Source: Egibacter rhizosphaerae
Lineage (GTDB): Bacteria > Actinomycetota > Nitriliruptoria > Euzebyales > Egibacteraceae
NCBI RefSeq assembly: GCF_004322855.1
Contig: NZ_CP036402.1
Location: 1,054,001-1,118,000, forward strand
DNA: 64,000 bases
Reading direction: 5' to 3'
Each line of letters begins with the position of its first letter. Position 1 is the stretch's first letter. A model generated the notes under the pieces. It did no database searches, was not told where the DNA came from, and saw only the letters and a program-made list of their open reading frames with translations. Below are positions 16,520 through 24,764 of this stretch, in pieces. A program made the position numbers and the translations under genes.

Positions 16520-17506
16520 ATGAGCAGCTCGTCCGAGCCCCGTGCACGCCCCGAGTCGAGGGGTTCCCCGGACGTCGGTCCGCCACAGGCCGCCCCGCAC
16601 CGCCGGCGCTGGCTGGTGCTCGGCGGCGTCCTCGTCGCGGTCGCCCTGGGGGTCGCCCTGTTCCTGCTGGTCCGCCAGTCCCCGGGAGCGCAGCTCGGTG
16701 CCGCCATCGACAACACCCTCGAGCAGGGCACTGCCCGCACCGAGATCACGGGCACGGTCACCGACGTGCCGATCGTCGACGAGGTCACGCTCACCGTCGC
16801 CGAGGGCGAACTCGACCTCGACGGGCAGCGGGCGCTACTCGAACGGGAGCTCCCGCTGGTCTCGGATCTGAACGTGCCCGGCATCGGCGCGGTCAGTGAT
16901 GTCGAGGTCCTGTTCGCTGACGGTGGGGCCTGGGCGCGCGTCCCGGTCGACCAGCTCGGGTGGGTGCAGGTCCGCGCTCCCGACGAGGCGGCGACCGCGC
17001 GGATCGCGGAGGAGGAGACCGAGGTGGCACCCGGTCTCGGCAACCCACTGGGGGCCTTCGCCCTGCTGCGGGCGATCGAGACGAGCCCCGAGGAGATCGC
17101 CGCGGACGAGGTGGAGGAGATCGACGGCGAGAACGGGACCCGCTTTCGCGTCCTCGCGGACTTGGACGCGCTCGAGCGACAACTCGGCGACGAGGCGGAG
17201 GGGCTCGTGGACGCCGCCCGCCGCATCGCCCGGGACGACCACCTCGTGATCGACCTCTGGGTCGATGACCAGCAGCGGATCGAGCGCATCACCTACGAGG
17301 GCACGGTCGACCTCGCGGGTGTCACCGAGGTCGACATCGAGACCGAGATGCGGTTGTTCGACTTCGGCGCAACGGTCGACGTGGAGCGTCCCGACGAGGA
17401 GGATGTCCTCGCCGTGGACCAACTTCCCGAGCTCGACTTCGATCTCGAGGACCTCGACCCGCTCGGGACGCTGCGTCGCTGGATCGAAGAGCTGCCGCTG
17501 CCGTAG
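16520..17506 (+). CDS. Membrane-anchored protein, possibly LppX/LprG-like lipid-binding fold
   Basis: The protein has 328 residues: a basic N-terminal tail, one membrane helix (WLVLGGVLVAVALGVALFLL, residues 31-50) and an acidic extracytoplasmic domain. The alternating strands TEITGTVTDVPIVDEVTLTV, VEVLFADGGAWARVPVD and HLVIDLWVDDQQRIERITYE, a readout of a linear precursor-type domain, recall the LolA-like fold of LppX/LprG/LprA. There is no lipobox Cys, so it would be anchored by the helix. Start ATG 16520 is 9 nt after a TACGCT -10 box, suggesting a very short or absent leader. It is divergent from xerC and converges with dprA 7 bp away. Family assignment is tentative. Confidence 0.78.
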   Translation: MSSSSEPRARPESRGSPDVGPPQAAPHRRRWLVLGGVLVAVALGVALFLLVRQSPGAQLGAAIDNTLEQGTARTEITGTVTDVPIVDEVTLTVAEGELDLDGQRALLERELPLVSDLNVPGIGAVSDVEVLFADGGAWARVPVDQLGWVQVRAPDEAATARIAEEETEVAPGLGNPLGAFALLRAIETSPEEIAADEVEEIDGENGTRFRVLADLDALERQLGDEAEGLVDAARRIARDDHLVIDLWVDDQQRIERITYEGTVDLAGVTEVDIETEMRLFDFGATVDVERPDEEDVLAVDQLPELDFDLEDLDPLGTLRRWIEELPLP

Positions 17507-17513
17507 CCGTCCG

Positions 17514-18608
17514 TCAGCGCGCCACGATCCCTTGCGCGGTGCGTTCCGCGAAGCCCTCGGTGACCAGCCGGGCCACGGCGCCGAGGACCTCGGCCGCCAT
17601 GCGACCGGTCGCCCGTACGAGCGCATCGGGGTCGGTCGGCGCGGCACCGAGCAGGTCCCACACCTCGCGAGCGAGCGCGTCCCGCGGTGGCGCGCGACGG
17701 GCCGGGGTCTCATCGCCTTCCGGGCCGACGTGGCCGTGCTCGGGTACCTGAACCCCGGACAGCACGTCGTCCGGACACGTCACGGGGATCGCGCCGTCGC
17801 GGAGCAGCTCGTTCGGAGCGGCACTGGCCGCCGAGAGCGGGGATCCCGGAACCGCGTACACCTCCCGTCCCTGCTCGGCCGCGCGCTGGGCCGTGGCCAG
17901 CGCCCCACTGCGCGACCGCCCCTCGACCACGACCGTCGCGTCGGTCATGCCAGCGATGATGCGGTTGCGGGCGAGGAACTGCCACGCGCGCGGCCGACAG
18001 CCACAAGGCAGCTCGGTGACGAGGCCCCCGGCGGCCGCGACCCGGGCGCGCAGTGGACCGTCCCCACGCGGGTAGTCGACGTCGAGGCCCGCTCCGAGCA
18101 CCCCCACGGTCGCGCCGCCGGCCGCGAGCGCTCCCTCGTGGGCCGCCTGGTCGATCCCGCGCGCGAGCCCCGATACGACCGTGACGGCCGCCCGGGCAAG
18201 GACCCGACCGATCCACCGAGCCATGTCGATACCGGCGGCGGTCGGGGTGCGCGTGCCCACGACCGCGACGGCCGGGCCCTGCGGCAGATCGCCCGTGTCC
18301 CGGTCGACCCGCGTGAACAGCCACAGCGGGGCGCCCCCGTCGGGCCACAGCGTCGCGAGGCGCGCGGGGTAACCGGGCGCGCCGACGAGCTCGACGCGCC
18401 CGCCGATCCCGCGTAGGGCATCGACGGCCGCCGGTGCCGGGAGCGGGCTGCCACGGCGACGCTCGAGCGCGGCCAGCACGGCCTCGGCCTCGGCGGTGCC
18501 CCCCAGCCGAGCCGCGACGCGGCTGACCTCGCCACTCGTCACTCCGGCCTCCGCGAGCCGCAGCGCACGCTCGGCGAGCTCGTGGGGCACTCCGGGTCCG
18601 GCGATCAC
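17514..18608 (-). CDS. dprA: DNA-processing protein DprA
   Basis: DprA binds incoming single-stranded DNA and loads RecA during transformation. The Rossmann-like core is present: YPARLATLWPDGGAPLWLF, AVAVVGTRTPTAAG, VVSGLARGIDQAAHEGAL, TVGVLGAGLDVDYPRGDG, NRIIAGMTDATVVVEGRSRSG. A winged-helix DprA C-terminal domain follows (AREVWDLLGAAPTDPDALV). The GTG start at 18608 overlaps the comM stop in a GTGA. Upstream comM and yraN are its usual companions. Function in uptake here is inferred from the family. Confidence 0.96.
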   Translation of the reverse strand: MIAGPGVPHELAERALRLAEAGVTSGEVSRVAARLGGTAEAEAVLAALERRRGSPLPAPAAVDALRGIGGRVELVGAPGYPARLATLWPDGGAPLWLFTRVDRDTGDLPQGPAVAVVGTRTPTAAGIDMARWIGRVLARAAVTVVSGLARGIDQAAHEGALAAGGATVGVLGAGLDVDYPRGDGPLRARVAAAGGLVTELPCGCRPRAWQFLARNRIIAGMTDATVVVEGRSRSGALATAQRAAEQGREVYAVPGSPLSAASAAPNELLRDGAIPVTCPDDVLSGVQVPEHGHVGPEGDETPARRAPPRDALAREVWDLLGAAPTDPDALVRATGRMAAEVLGAVARLVTEGFAERTAQGIVAR

Positions 18609-20125
18609 CGGTCGGCCCCCTCGACGGCGAGCAGTGCGAGCCGGTGGCCGAGGGCCTCGTCGACATCCGCGCGGTCCATGCGGTCACGACCGTCGAGGTC
18701 GGCCAACGTCCGGGCGACGCGCAACGCCCGGTCGTGTCCCCGACCCGTCAGCACTCCGGCGTCCACGGCCTGAGCCAGGCCCTGGCGCGCTCCCGTCCCA
18801 CAGCTGGCACGCAGCAGGGCGATCGGCGCGTCCGCGTTCGCCGTGGCGCTCCGTTCCTCCGCGGTCCGTCGCGCCGCGGCCACCCGCTCCGCGACCTCAG
18901 CCGATCGCTCCGCGGGATGGTCGGTCAGTACGTCGTCGGCGGCCAGCCGTCGCACCGCGGGAGCCAGATCGAGTCGGTCGACCAGCGGGCCCGAGAGACG
19001 CTGACGGTACCGCTGCAGGTCCTGCACCGAGCACCGGCAGCCGTCGGCCGAGCCGCACGGACACGGGTTCGTCGCGGCGATGAGTTGGAAGGCAGCCGGG
19101 TAGCGGACGGTCGCCCGCGATCGAGCGACGCGCACGACCCCTTCCTGCAGCGGCTCGCGCAACCCGTCGAGCAACCGGCGCGGCCACTCGAGCAGCTCGT
19201 CCACGAGGAGTGCGCCCCGGTGCGCCAGACTGACCTCTCCGGGGCGGGCGATGCCACTGCCACCCCCCAGCAGTGCCGCCTGTGTCGTGCCGTGGTGCGG
19301 GGCGCGGAAGGGCGGGCGCGTGTCGAGCACCGCGGCGCGTCCCGGATCGAGGAGTCCGGCGACCGACCGGATCGCCGCGAGCTGCAACGCCGCATCGGCG
19401 TCGAGCGACGGCAGCAGGCCCGGGAGGCGTTCGGCCAGCATCGACTTCCCGCAACCGGGTGGCCCGACGAACAGCAGGTGGTGCCCACCGGCGGCCGCGA
19501 CCTCCAACGCCCTCCTGGCCTCGTGCTGGCCCTGCACGTCGGCCAGATCGGGCACGGGTGGGGGAACGATCGCGGTGGGTTCGGGCGCCCGCCGCGGCGT
19601 GCTCCGGCCCCGCAGGACGGCCACCGCCTCGCCGAGGTCGCTGATGGGCACGATCTCCGCGGATCCCCCGGAGACGGCGGCCTCGGCGGCGTCATCGTCG
19701 GCGACGAGCAGACGGTCGCCCGACTCGAGTGCCGCGAGGCTCGGCAGCACGCCGGGCACGGAGCGCACCGCCCCGTCGAGTGCCAACTCGCCGAGCAGTA
19801 CGACCCCCTCGAGGGCGGCCGGGGGCAGGACCTCGAGGCGGGCGAGGACGGCCACCGCGAGCGCGAGGTCGAAGCGCGCCCCCACCTTGGGGAGCTCGGC
19901 GGGCGCCAGCGAGGTCAGGACCTTGCGTGCCCCGACCGGGCAGCCGGCCGCGGCGAGGGCGGCCCGGACCCGGTCGGCCGCCTCACGGCCCGCGCTGCCG
20001 CTCGCCCCGAGGACGGAGAAGCCGGGCAGACCCTGCGTCACCTCGGCCTCGACGGTGATCGCGTGCGCATCCAGCCCGATGAGCGTCACCGCCCGGGCCC
20101 TCGCCACCTTCGCGCCGGAGCTCAT
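18605..20125 (-). CDS. comM: YifB/ComM-type AAA+ ATPase (Mg-chelatase-like)
   Basis: ComM is a helicase that promotes branch migration during natural transformation. An N-terminal ComM domain (VTLIGLDAHAITVEAEVTQG) is followed by the AAA+ core with Walker A GPPGCGKS, Walker B ALLVDELLEW, FRAPHHGTTQAALLGGGSG and ATNPCPCGSADG, then the C-terminal Mg_chelatase_C segment. The ATG at 20125 overlaps the yraN stop (ATGA). Upstream in-frame codons to 20236 lie within yraN and were excluded. Length is 506 residues, as expected. Confidence 0.96.
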   Translation of the reverse strand: MSSGAKVARARAVTLIGLDAHAITVEAEVTQGLPGFSVLGASGSAGREAADRVRAALAAAGCPVGARKVLTSLAPAELPKVGARFDLALAVAVLARLEVLPPAALEGVVLLGELALDGAVRSVPGVLPSLAALESGDRLLVADDDAAEAAVSGGSAEIVPISDLGEAVAVLRGRSTPRRAPEPTAIVPPPVPDLADVQGQHEARRALEVAAAGGHHLLFVGPPGCGKSMLAERLPGLLPSLDADAALQLAAIRSVAGLLDPGRAAVLDTRPPFRAPHHGTTQAALLGGGSGIARPGEVSLAHRGALLVDELLEWPRRLLDGLREPLQEGVVRVARSRATVRYPAAFQLIAATNPCPCGSADGCRCSVQDLQRYRQRLSGPLVDRLDLAPAVRRLAADDVLTDHPAERSAEVAERVAAARRTAEERSATANADAPIALLRASCGTGARQGLAQAVDAGVLTGRGHDRALRVARTLADLDGRDRMDRADVDEALGHRLALLAVEGADR

Positions 20126-20496
20126 GCGACCCCTCGCACGTGCACCACTCGTGCCGAGCCACCCGAGGCCGGCCAGCTGACCGCGATGGCATCGATCCGC
20201 ACGCCAGGCCACGAGCGGTCGTCCTGAGCGAGCCACGCCGCTGCCAGGCGCCGCAACCGCCGCGCCTTGCGCGCGTCGACCGCCACCAACGGCTCACCGT
20301 CGTCGCCCCGCCGCCGCGTCTTGACCTCGCAGACGACCAGCGTCTCGCCGTCGCGGGCCACGAGATCGATCTCCCCGCGGACCTCGTCGTCGGGGCAGCG
20401 CCAGTTGCGGTCGAGGACCTCGAGGCCCGCGTCCTGGAGGTGGCGGGTGGCCATGCGCTCGCCGATGCGCCCGAGGCGCGCACGTCGCTGGGTCAT
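20122..20496 (-). CDS. yraN: YraN/UPF0102 family endonuclease-like protein
   Basis: This small protein has a PD-(D/E)xK nuclease-like fold and is found beside comM-dprA in most bacteria. The core motif is intact: GEIDLVARDGETLVVCEVKTR, residues 41-61 (E, D and E-x-K). The 124-residue length is normal. Its exact role is unknown. ATGA overlap with comM. Confidence 0.93.
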   Translation of the reverse strand: MTQRRARLGRIGERMATRHLQDAGLEVLDRNWRCPDDEVRGEIDLVARDGETLVVCEVKTRRRGDDGEPLVAVDARKARRLRRLAAAWLAQDDRSWPGVRIDAIAVSWPASGGSARVVHVRGVA

Positions 20497-20562
20497 GGCC
20501 GTAACGTGCCGTGCATGGGGGCCGGACCCACCGGATCGCCCCCTCGACCCTGTGGACGGACG

Positions 20563-20679
20563 TCAGAAGAGGCCGATGGCCCAGGCCACCGCGACACCGA
20601 TCACGATGAGCGTGACCACGAGCAACACGATGTCGAAGACCGGGACCTCGTCGTCGGAGAACGGCCAGCGGAACGGCAT
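20563..20679 (-). CDS. Small single-helix membrane protein (38 residues)
   Basis: The protein MPFRWPFSDDEVPVFDIVLL continues into one hydrophobic helix (VVTLIVIGVAVAWAIGLF) and stops. It begins 17 bp after the stop of the DUF2469 gene on the same strand, and 66 bp before yraN. The ribosome binding site is weak. A longer reading to 20829 would overlap the DUF2469 gene and is Arg/Pro-rich. I do not recognise a family; the clean amphipathic-then-hydrophobic layout makes it more than chance. Confidence 0.5.
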   Translation of the reverse strand: MPFRWPFSDDEVPVFDIVLLVVTLIVIGVAVAWAIGLF

Positions 20680-20696
20680 GCTGCGTCGGCCGAGTG

Positions 20697-21020
20697 CTAT
20701 TCGGCGGCGGGCAGGAAGGGCGGCGCCTGCGCGTCCGCCTCGGCGACCCGCTCGACGTTGACGTCCCGGAACGTGAGTGCCTGAACGTGGGAGACGAAGC
20801 GGGTCGGTCGGTACATGTCCCACACCCACGCGTCCCGCAGGTCCAGCTCGAAGTAGATCTCGTCGCCCACGTGGCGCGGCGTGACCTCGACCTCGTTCGC
20901 GAGGTAGAAGCGCCGCTCGGTCTCGACGACGTACCGGAACATTCGGACCACGTCGCGGTACTCCTGATAGAGCTTGAGCTCCATCTCCGCTTCGTAGCGC
21001 TCCAAGTCCTCGCTGCTCAT
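20697..21020 (-). CDS. DUF2469 family protein
   Basis: This conserved actinobacterial protein of unknown function is usually found between lepB/rnhB and yraN. The sequence is typical: SSEDLERYEAEMELKLYQEY, VVETERRFYLANEVE and FELDLRDAWVWDMYRP. I start at the ATG at 21020 (107 residues), the position conserved in the family, rather than a start 5 codons upstream. rnhB, a frequent neighbour, is missing here. Confidence 0.92.
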   Translation of the reverse strand: MSSEDLERYEAEMELKLYQEYRDVVRMFRYVVETERRFYLANEVEVTPRHVGDEIYFELDLRDAWVWDMYRPTRFVSHVQALTFRDVNVERVAEADAQAPPFLPAAE

Positions 21021-21066
21021 CGCCCTGCGCCTCACCTGTCGGGGTACGGACCCTCGGGTCGGTCGT

Positions 21067-22005
21067 CTACGGTCCCCCCTCGGCGCCTTGGGCGCTCGGG
21101 GAGGCTGGCTCGGACAGGAAGCCGTCCGCGGCGTAGTCGGGGATCTCGAGGGTGGACAGTCGCGAGCCCGGCCAGATCACGACGAAGGCCCGCCCCACCA
21201 GATTCTCCTCCGAGATCGTGTCGAGCAGCGCCCGGCTGTCGGACGAGTTGGGTCGGTTGTCGCCCATCATGAAGTACTCGCCCTCGGGCACCTCTTCGGG
21301 GCCGAAGTCCACCATGTCGGGCTCCGACAGGTACCCGCCGTCGTCGATCGCGTCCTCGGGCAACGGGTCCCCGTCGATGTAGACCACGCCGTCACGCATC
21401 TCGATCGTCTCGCCGGGCATCCCGACGATCCGCTTGATGAAGTCCTTCTCGCCCTCGGGCACGACGCCGAAGCCGCTCGTGATCGTGTCCTGCAGGCGCT
21501 CGAGGATCCCGTCGCTCGGAGCCGCGGGACCCCCGTCCTCCTGGGTGAACACCACGATCTCCCCGCGTTCGGGGTCGCGGAACTCGTGCGCCAGCTTGTT
21601 GACGAGGACGCGGTCGCCCACCTCGAGCGTGGGGACCATGGACTCCGACGGGATGTAGAAAGCCTGCGCGATGAACGTCTTCAGCAGCAGGGCGAGGACG
21701 AACGCGACGACCACCAGGATCGGCAGCTCCGCGAGGAACGAGCCGAGCCCGCGTCGGCGGCCCCCACCGTCGTCGCCGCCGTCCGAAGGCTCGGGCTCAC
21801 TCGCGGCACCATCGCCGGCGGCGTCGGCCAGCGCGCCCTGGGGGTGCGAGGCGCCCCCCGGCTCGTCGAGCGTGCCAGCTCCCGCGGTGGCCTGGGCGGA
21901 CGGCACGCCGTGGGCAACCCCCGCCTGGTCCGCGTCGACGTGCGACACGCCGCGCCCGGGGAAGGCGCGGGTTCTGCGGACCGCCGGCTGATCATCGTGG
22001 CTCAC
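21067..22005 (-). CDS. lepB: Signal peptidase I
   Basis: LepB removes signal peptides from exported proteins at the membrane. After an unusually long polar tail of about 85 residues (Gly/Ala/Asp-rich) comes one membrane helix (LPILVVVAFVLALLLKTFI). Box B follows with the catalytic Ser (FYIPSESMVPTL), then the catalytic Lys in FIKRIVGMPGE and box E GDNRPNSSDSR. A TAGCCT box 8 nt before the GTG start suggests its own promoter with a very short leader. It sits between rplS and DUF2469 as in other actinobacteria. Confidence 0.96.
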   Translation of the reverse strand: MSHDDQPAVRRTRAFPGRGVSHVDADQAGVAHGVPSAQATAGAGTLDEPGGASHPQGALADAAGDGAASEPEPSDGGDDGGGRRRGLGSFLAELPILVVVAFVLALLLKTFIAQAFYIPSESMVPTLEVGDRVLVNKLAHEFRDPERGEIVVFTQEDGGPAAPSDGILERLQDTITSGFGVVPEGEKDFIKRIVGMPGETIEMRDGVVYIDGDPLPEDAIDDGGYLSEPDMVDFGPEEVPEGEYFMMGDNRPNSSDSRALLDTISEENLVGRAFVVIWPGSRLSTLEIPDYAADGFLSEPASPSAQGAEGGP

Positions 22006-22093
22006 GCCTCTACAGGCTATCGGTCGAGCGCTTCGCCGGGGTGACGGGTCACCTCACCCATCGGACCGGGTGGGCCCACCGGCACCCGGGCGT

Positions 22094-22465
22094 CTACGCA
22101 CGGCTCGACTCGCGACGCTCCGCGATCCGCGCCTGCTTGCCGACGCGGTCGCGGAGGTAGTAGAGCTTCGCGCGCCGCACACGCCCGCGCCGGACTACCT
22201 CGATCCGATCGATGACCGGCGCGTGCAGCGGGAAGATGCGCTCCACGCCGACGTTGTTGAAGCTGATCTTGCGCACGGTGAAGGTCTCGCGGACCCCGTC
22301 GCCCTTGCGCGCGATGACATCGCCCTCGAACGCCTGGGTCCGGGTGCGACTGCCCTCGGTGACGCGGACGTGCACGCGCACCGTGTCACCGGGTCGGAAA
22401 TCCGGGATGTCGTCGCGCAGGTGCTCGATGTCGACGAAGTCGGTGGCGTTCACGGCAGGCTCCAA
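22094..22465 (-). CDS. rplS: 50S ribosomal protein L19
   Basis: L19 lies at the 30S-50S interface. The 123 residues read as a canonical L19: [60 protein letters not shown] and [13 protein letters not shown]. Start GTG 22465. It is served by the promoter at 22565-22593, which lies in the end of trmD, so L19 can be made apart from the trmD operon. Confidence 0.98.
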   Translation of the reverse strand: MEPAVNATDFVDIEHLRDDIPDFRPGDTVRVHVRVTEGSRTRTQAFEGDVIARKGDGVRETFTVRKISFNNVGVERIFPLHAPVIDRIEVVRRGRVRRAKLYYLRDRVGKQARIAERRESSRA

Positions 22466-22564
22466 GGGCGCGTCGTCGGATGGCTGAGGGTCGGGCGGGA
22501 ACGCGGGTGCGCCCGTGCTGCGATGGCGCGCACAGGGTCGGCGTCGCGCATGGCCCGACAGGAC

Positions 22565-22593
22565 AGCTTACGGCGCGACGCTGGCCCAGTCAA
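22565..22593 (-). promoter_or_regulatory. Promoter of rplS
   Basis: TTGACT (22588-22593) and TAAGCT (22565-22570) on the minus strand are 17 bp apart, close to consensus. The -35 box overlaps the last codons of trmD. Transcription from about 22558 would give a leader of roughly 90 nt before rplS. Confidence 0.72.
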
Positions 22594-23336
22594 TCGCCAT
22601 GATCGCGCGGGCTCGCGGGCCCGTCCCCGTCAGGCGCGTCCGGACCATCGCGGATGGCCCACAGATCCGGGCGCACCGCCCGGGTCCGCGCCTCGGCACG
22701 CTCCCGGCGCCAGCGGGCCACGGCTCCGTGGTCGCCGGAGCGCAGCACCTCCGGCACCCGCATCCCTCGTAGCTCCAGCGGACGCGTGTACTGCGGGTAC
22801 TCGAGCAGGCCCTCGGCGAAGGACTCGTCGGACGCGCTCTCCTCGTTGCCCATGACCCCGGGGAGGAGGCGCGTGACGGCTTCGATCAGGACCGCGGCCG
22901 CGACCTCGCCGCCGGCGAGGACGTAGTCCCCGATCGAGACCTCGTCGTGCGCGAGGCCCTCGTGCACGCGCTCGTCGATGCCCTCGTAACGACCGCACAG
23001 CAAGAGCAGCGCGCGCTCCCGCGCGAACCCGGCGACCAGTGCCTGGTCGAGGAGCCGCCCGCGCGGCGTCAACACGATCGTGCGGGGACGGGCCTCCACC
23101 GCGCCGTACAGGCCCTCCACCGCAGCGAAGAAGGGTTCGGGCTTCAGGACCATGCCCGCACCGCCCCCATAGGGAGGCTCATCCACCGTGCGGTGCCGGT
23201 CGGTCGCCCAGTCGCGCAGGTCGTGGGGCTCCACGCTCACGAGGCCTCGGTCGCGGGCACGACCGAGCAGGCTCGCGTCCAGCGGTCCGGCGAACCACTC
23301 GGGGAAGAGCGTGAGCACGTCGATGCGCACGGTCAC
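22590..23336 (-). CDS. trmD: tRNA (guanine37-N1)-methyltransferase TrmD
   Basis: TrmD methylates G37 next to the anticodon to prevent frameshifts, using SAM in a trefoil-knot fold. It shows IDVLTLFPEWFAGPLDASLL, LRDWATDRHRTVDEPPYGGG, GRYEGIDERV and the knot segment EVSIGDYVLAGGEVAAAVLI, with LLPGVMGNEESASDESF after it. Length 248. It overlaps rimM by 4 bp (GTGA). Confidence 0.97.
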   Translation of the reverse strand: MTVRIDVLTLFPEWFAGPLDASLLGRARDRGLVSVEPHDLRDWATDRHRTVDEPPYGGGAGMVLKPEPFFAAVEGLYGAVEARPRTIVLTPRGRLLDQALVAGFARERALLLLCGRYEGIDERVHEGLAHDEVSIGDYVLAGGEVAAAVLIEAVTRLLPGVMGNEESASDESFAEGLLEYPQYTRPLELRGMRVPEVLRSGDHGAVARWRRERAEARTRAVRPDLWAIRDGPDAPDGDGPASPRDHGD

Positions 23337-23842
23337 TCACGCTCGGGGGCGTCGGGGTCCAGCAGCCCGGGAACCGGCTGCACGATCACCGGATCGGCGG
23401 CGAGGTCCACGAGTTCGTCGACGGCCGGGACGAGCACCTCCCCGCCGTCGTGACGGGCGATCACGAGCAGGTCGTGAGCGGCGCCGTCGCGGACGCCCTC
23501 GAGGACGCCGATGGTCTCACCGGCCGCGTCCACGACCTCGCGGCCGAGCACGTCATCGACCCAGTGAGCATCCTCGGCGAGTGGGATGTCGTCGCGGGCA
23601 ACCGCGAGTGTCGCCCCCCGCAGAGCCTCGGCGGCCTCGCGGTCGGTGACCCCCTCGAAGGCGACGATCGTGCGCCGCCCGTGTGCACGGCTGTCGGCCA
23701 CGACCAGGGAAGCCCCGTCCGGGAGCCGACACGCGAGTCCGGGCCGAAAGGTCGGGCCGATGTCGGGATCGGGCAGCACGTAGACCTCGCCGTGGAGACC
23801 GAACGGCTTGCCGACCGTCCCGACGATCGCGTGGCCGCTCAC
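23333..23842 (-). CDS. rimM: Ribosome maturation factor RimM
   Basis: RimM binds S19 and helps mature the 30S head. The N-terminal VGTVGKPFGLHGEVYVLPD and the C-terminal PRC-barrel (DVLGREVVDAAGETIGVLEG, VLVPAVDELVDLA) are clear. I place the start at the GTG at 23842 (169 residues), the family position; the long upstream frame is Arg/Pro-rich and overlaps khpA and rpsP. Part of the rpsP-khpA-rimM-trmD operon. Confidence 0.95.
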   Translation of the reverse strand: MSGHAIVGTVGKPFGLHGEVYVLPDPDIGPTFRPGLACRLPDGASLVVADSRAHGRRTIVAFEGVTDREAAEALRGATLAVARDDIPLAEDAHWVDDVLGREVVDAAGETIGVLEGVRDGAAHDLLVIARHDGGEVLVPAVDELVDLAADPVIVQPVPGLLDPDAPERE

Positions 23843-23850
23843 CGGTCGCG

Positions 23851-24084
23851 CTACTCGACGATCTCGACCGTGGCGTTCGTGCCGTCTCGGGTGGCGGCGG
23901 CCTTGATCATCGTGCGGATGGCCTTCGCGGTGCGTCCGCGCTTGCCGATGACCTTGCCCATGTCCTCCGCGTGAACGCGCAGTTCGAGGACGAGTTGGCC
24001 CTCGTCGTCGGTCTCGGTGATCTGCACCTCGTCGGGATGGTCCACGAGGTTGCGGGCGAGGTAGTCCAGAACGTCGACGGCCAT
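23851..24084 (-). CDS. khpA: KH-domain RNA-binding protein KhpA
   Basis: This small RNA-binding protein always sits between rpsP and rimM in Gram-positives and can pair with KhpB. The GxxG loop of the KH domain is seen in MGKVIGKRGRTAKAIRTMIK. The start is taken at the ATG at 24084, whose A is shared with the rpsP TGA stop; the GTG one codon upstream (24087) is equally possible. 77 residues. Confidence 0.94.
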   Translation of the reverse strand: MAVDVLDYLARNLVDHPDEVQITETDDEGQLVLELRVHAEDMGKVIGKRGRTAKAIRTMIKAAATRDGTNATVEIVE

Positions 24085-24548
24085 CACGACTCCGTGACCT
24101 CCGACTCGTCGGTCGAGGCCGCGCCCTCGGCCGCGGTCGCTTGCTCGGCGGACTCCTCGCCCGCCGATTCGGTGGCAGCGGACTTGCTCGCGGCCTGCTG
24201 CTCGGCCTCGCGACGCTTGACGGCCTCCGCCTGTGCGGCCTTCGAGGCCTCCTTGCGCTCGTTCCTGGCCGTACGGTCCTTGCCCGGGTCACCGGGGCGG
24301 AACTCCTCCCAGACACCGGTGATCCGCAGCAAGCGCTTCACCGCGTCGCTGGGCTGCACCCCGTCGTGGAGCCACGCGAGTGCGCGCTCGTGATTGATCT
24401 CGATCGCGGACGGCTCGGCGAGGGGCTGGTAGTAGCCCAGGTCCTCGATGAACCGACCGTCACGCGGCGAGCGCACGTCGGCGACCACCACGCGGTAGAA
24501 CGGTTGCTTCTTCTTTCCCTCGCGCCGTAGGCGCATCTTGACGGCCAT
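24084..24548 (-). CDS. rpsP: 30S ribosomal protein S16
   Basis: S16 is an assembly protein of the 30S body. Start ATG 24548 gives [26 protein letters not shown] lies 10 nt upstream. The core ends near residue 85, then an Ala/Glu/Lys-rich tail of about 70 residues follows, typical of actinobacterial S16. The 216 bp upstream hold a TATCCT -10-like box at 24715-24720 and a 7-bp GC hairpin at about 24689-24706 that would lie in the leader. Confidence 0.96.
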   Translation of the reverse strand: MAVKMRLRREGKKKQPFYRVVVADVRSPRDGRFIEDLGYYQPLAEPSAIEINHERALAWLHDGVQPSDAVKRLLRITGVWEEFRPGDPGKDRTARNERKEASKAAQAEAVKRREAEQQAASKSAATESAGEESAEQATAAEGAASTDESEVTES

Positions 24549-24764
24549 GTGTGCCAAACCTTTCGGGAGACACCCCCGGGCGTGTCGGACCGGCCTCAGC
24601 CGGTGCATCGTGCCGCCGGATTCGGTTCCGGCGCGCCCACCTCGGTCCGTGGACGGGTGTGCGGTCCGGGTCGCCGCACGCACGCGAAGCCCGCCGCAGG
24701 GCGGGCCGGGGTCGAGGATAGCGCAGGGAAGGATCGACGTGCCACGGCGTCCGGCCGCCCGTGT

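Noticed and set aside
14540-17506. A 988-codon open frame on the plus strand
   Set aside because: It runs antisense through whiG and xerC in high-GC sequence with few stops. Only its last third, from the ATG at 16520, looks like a protein.
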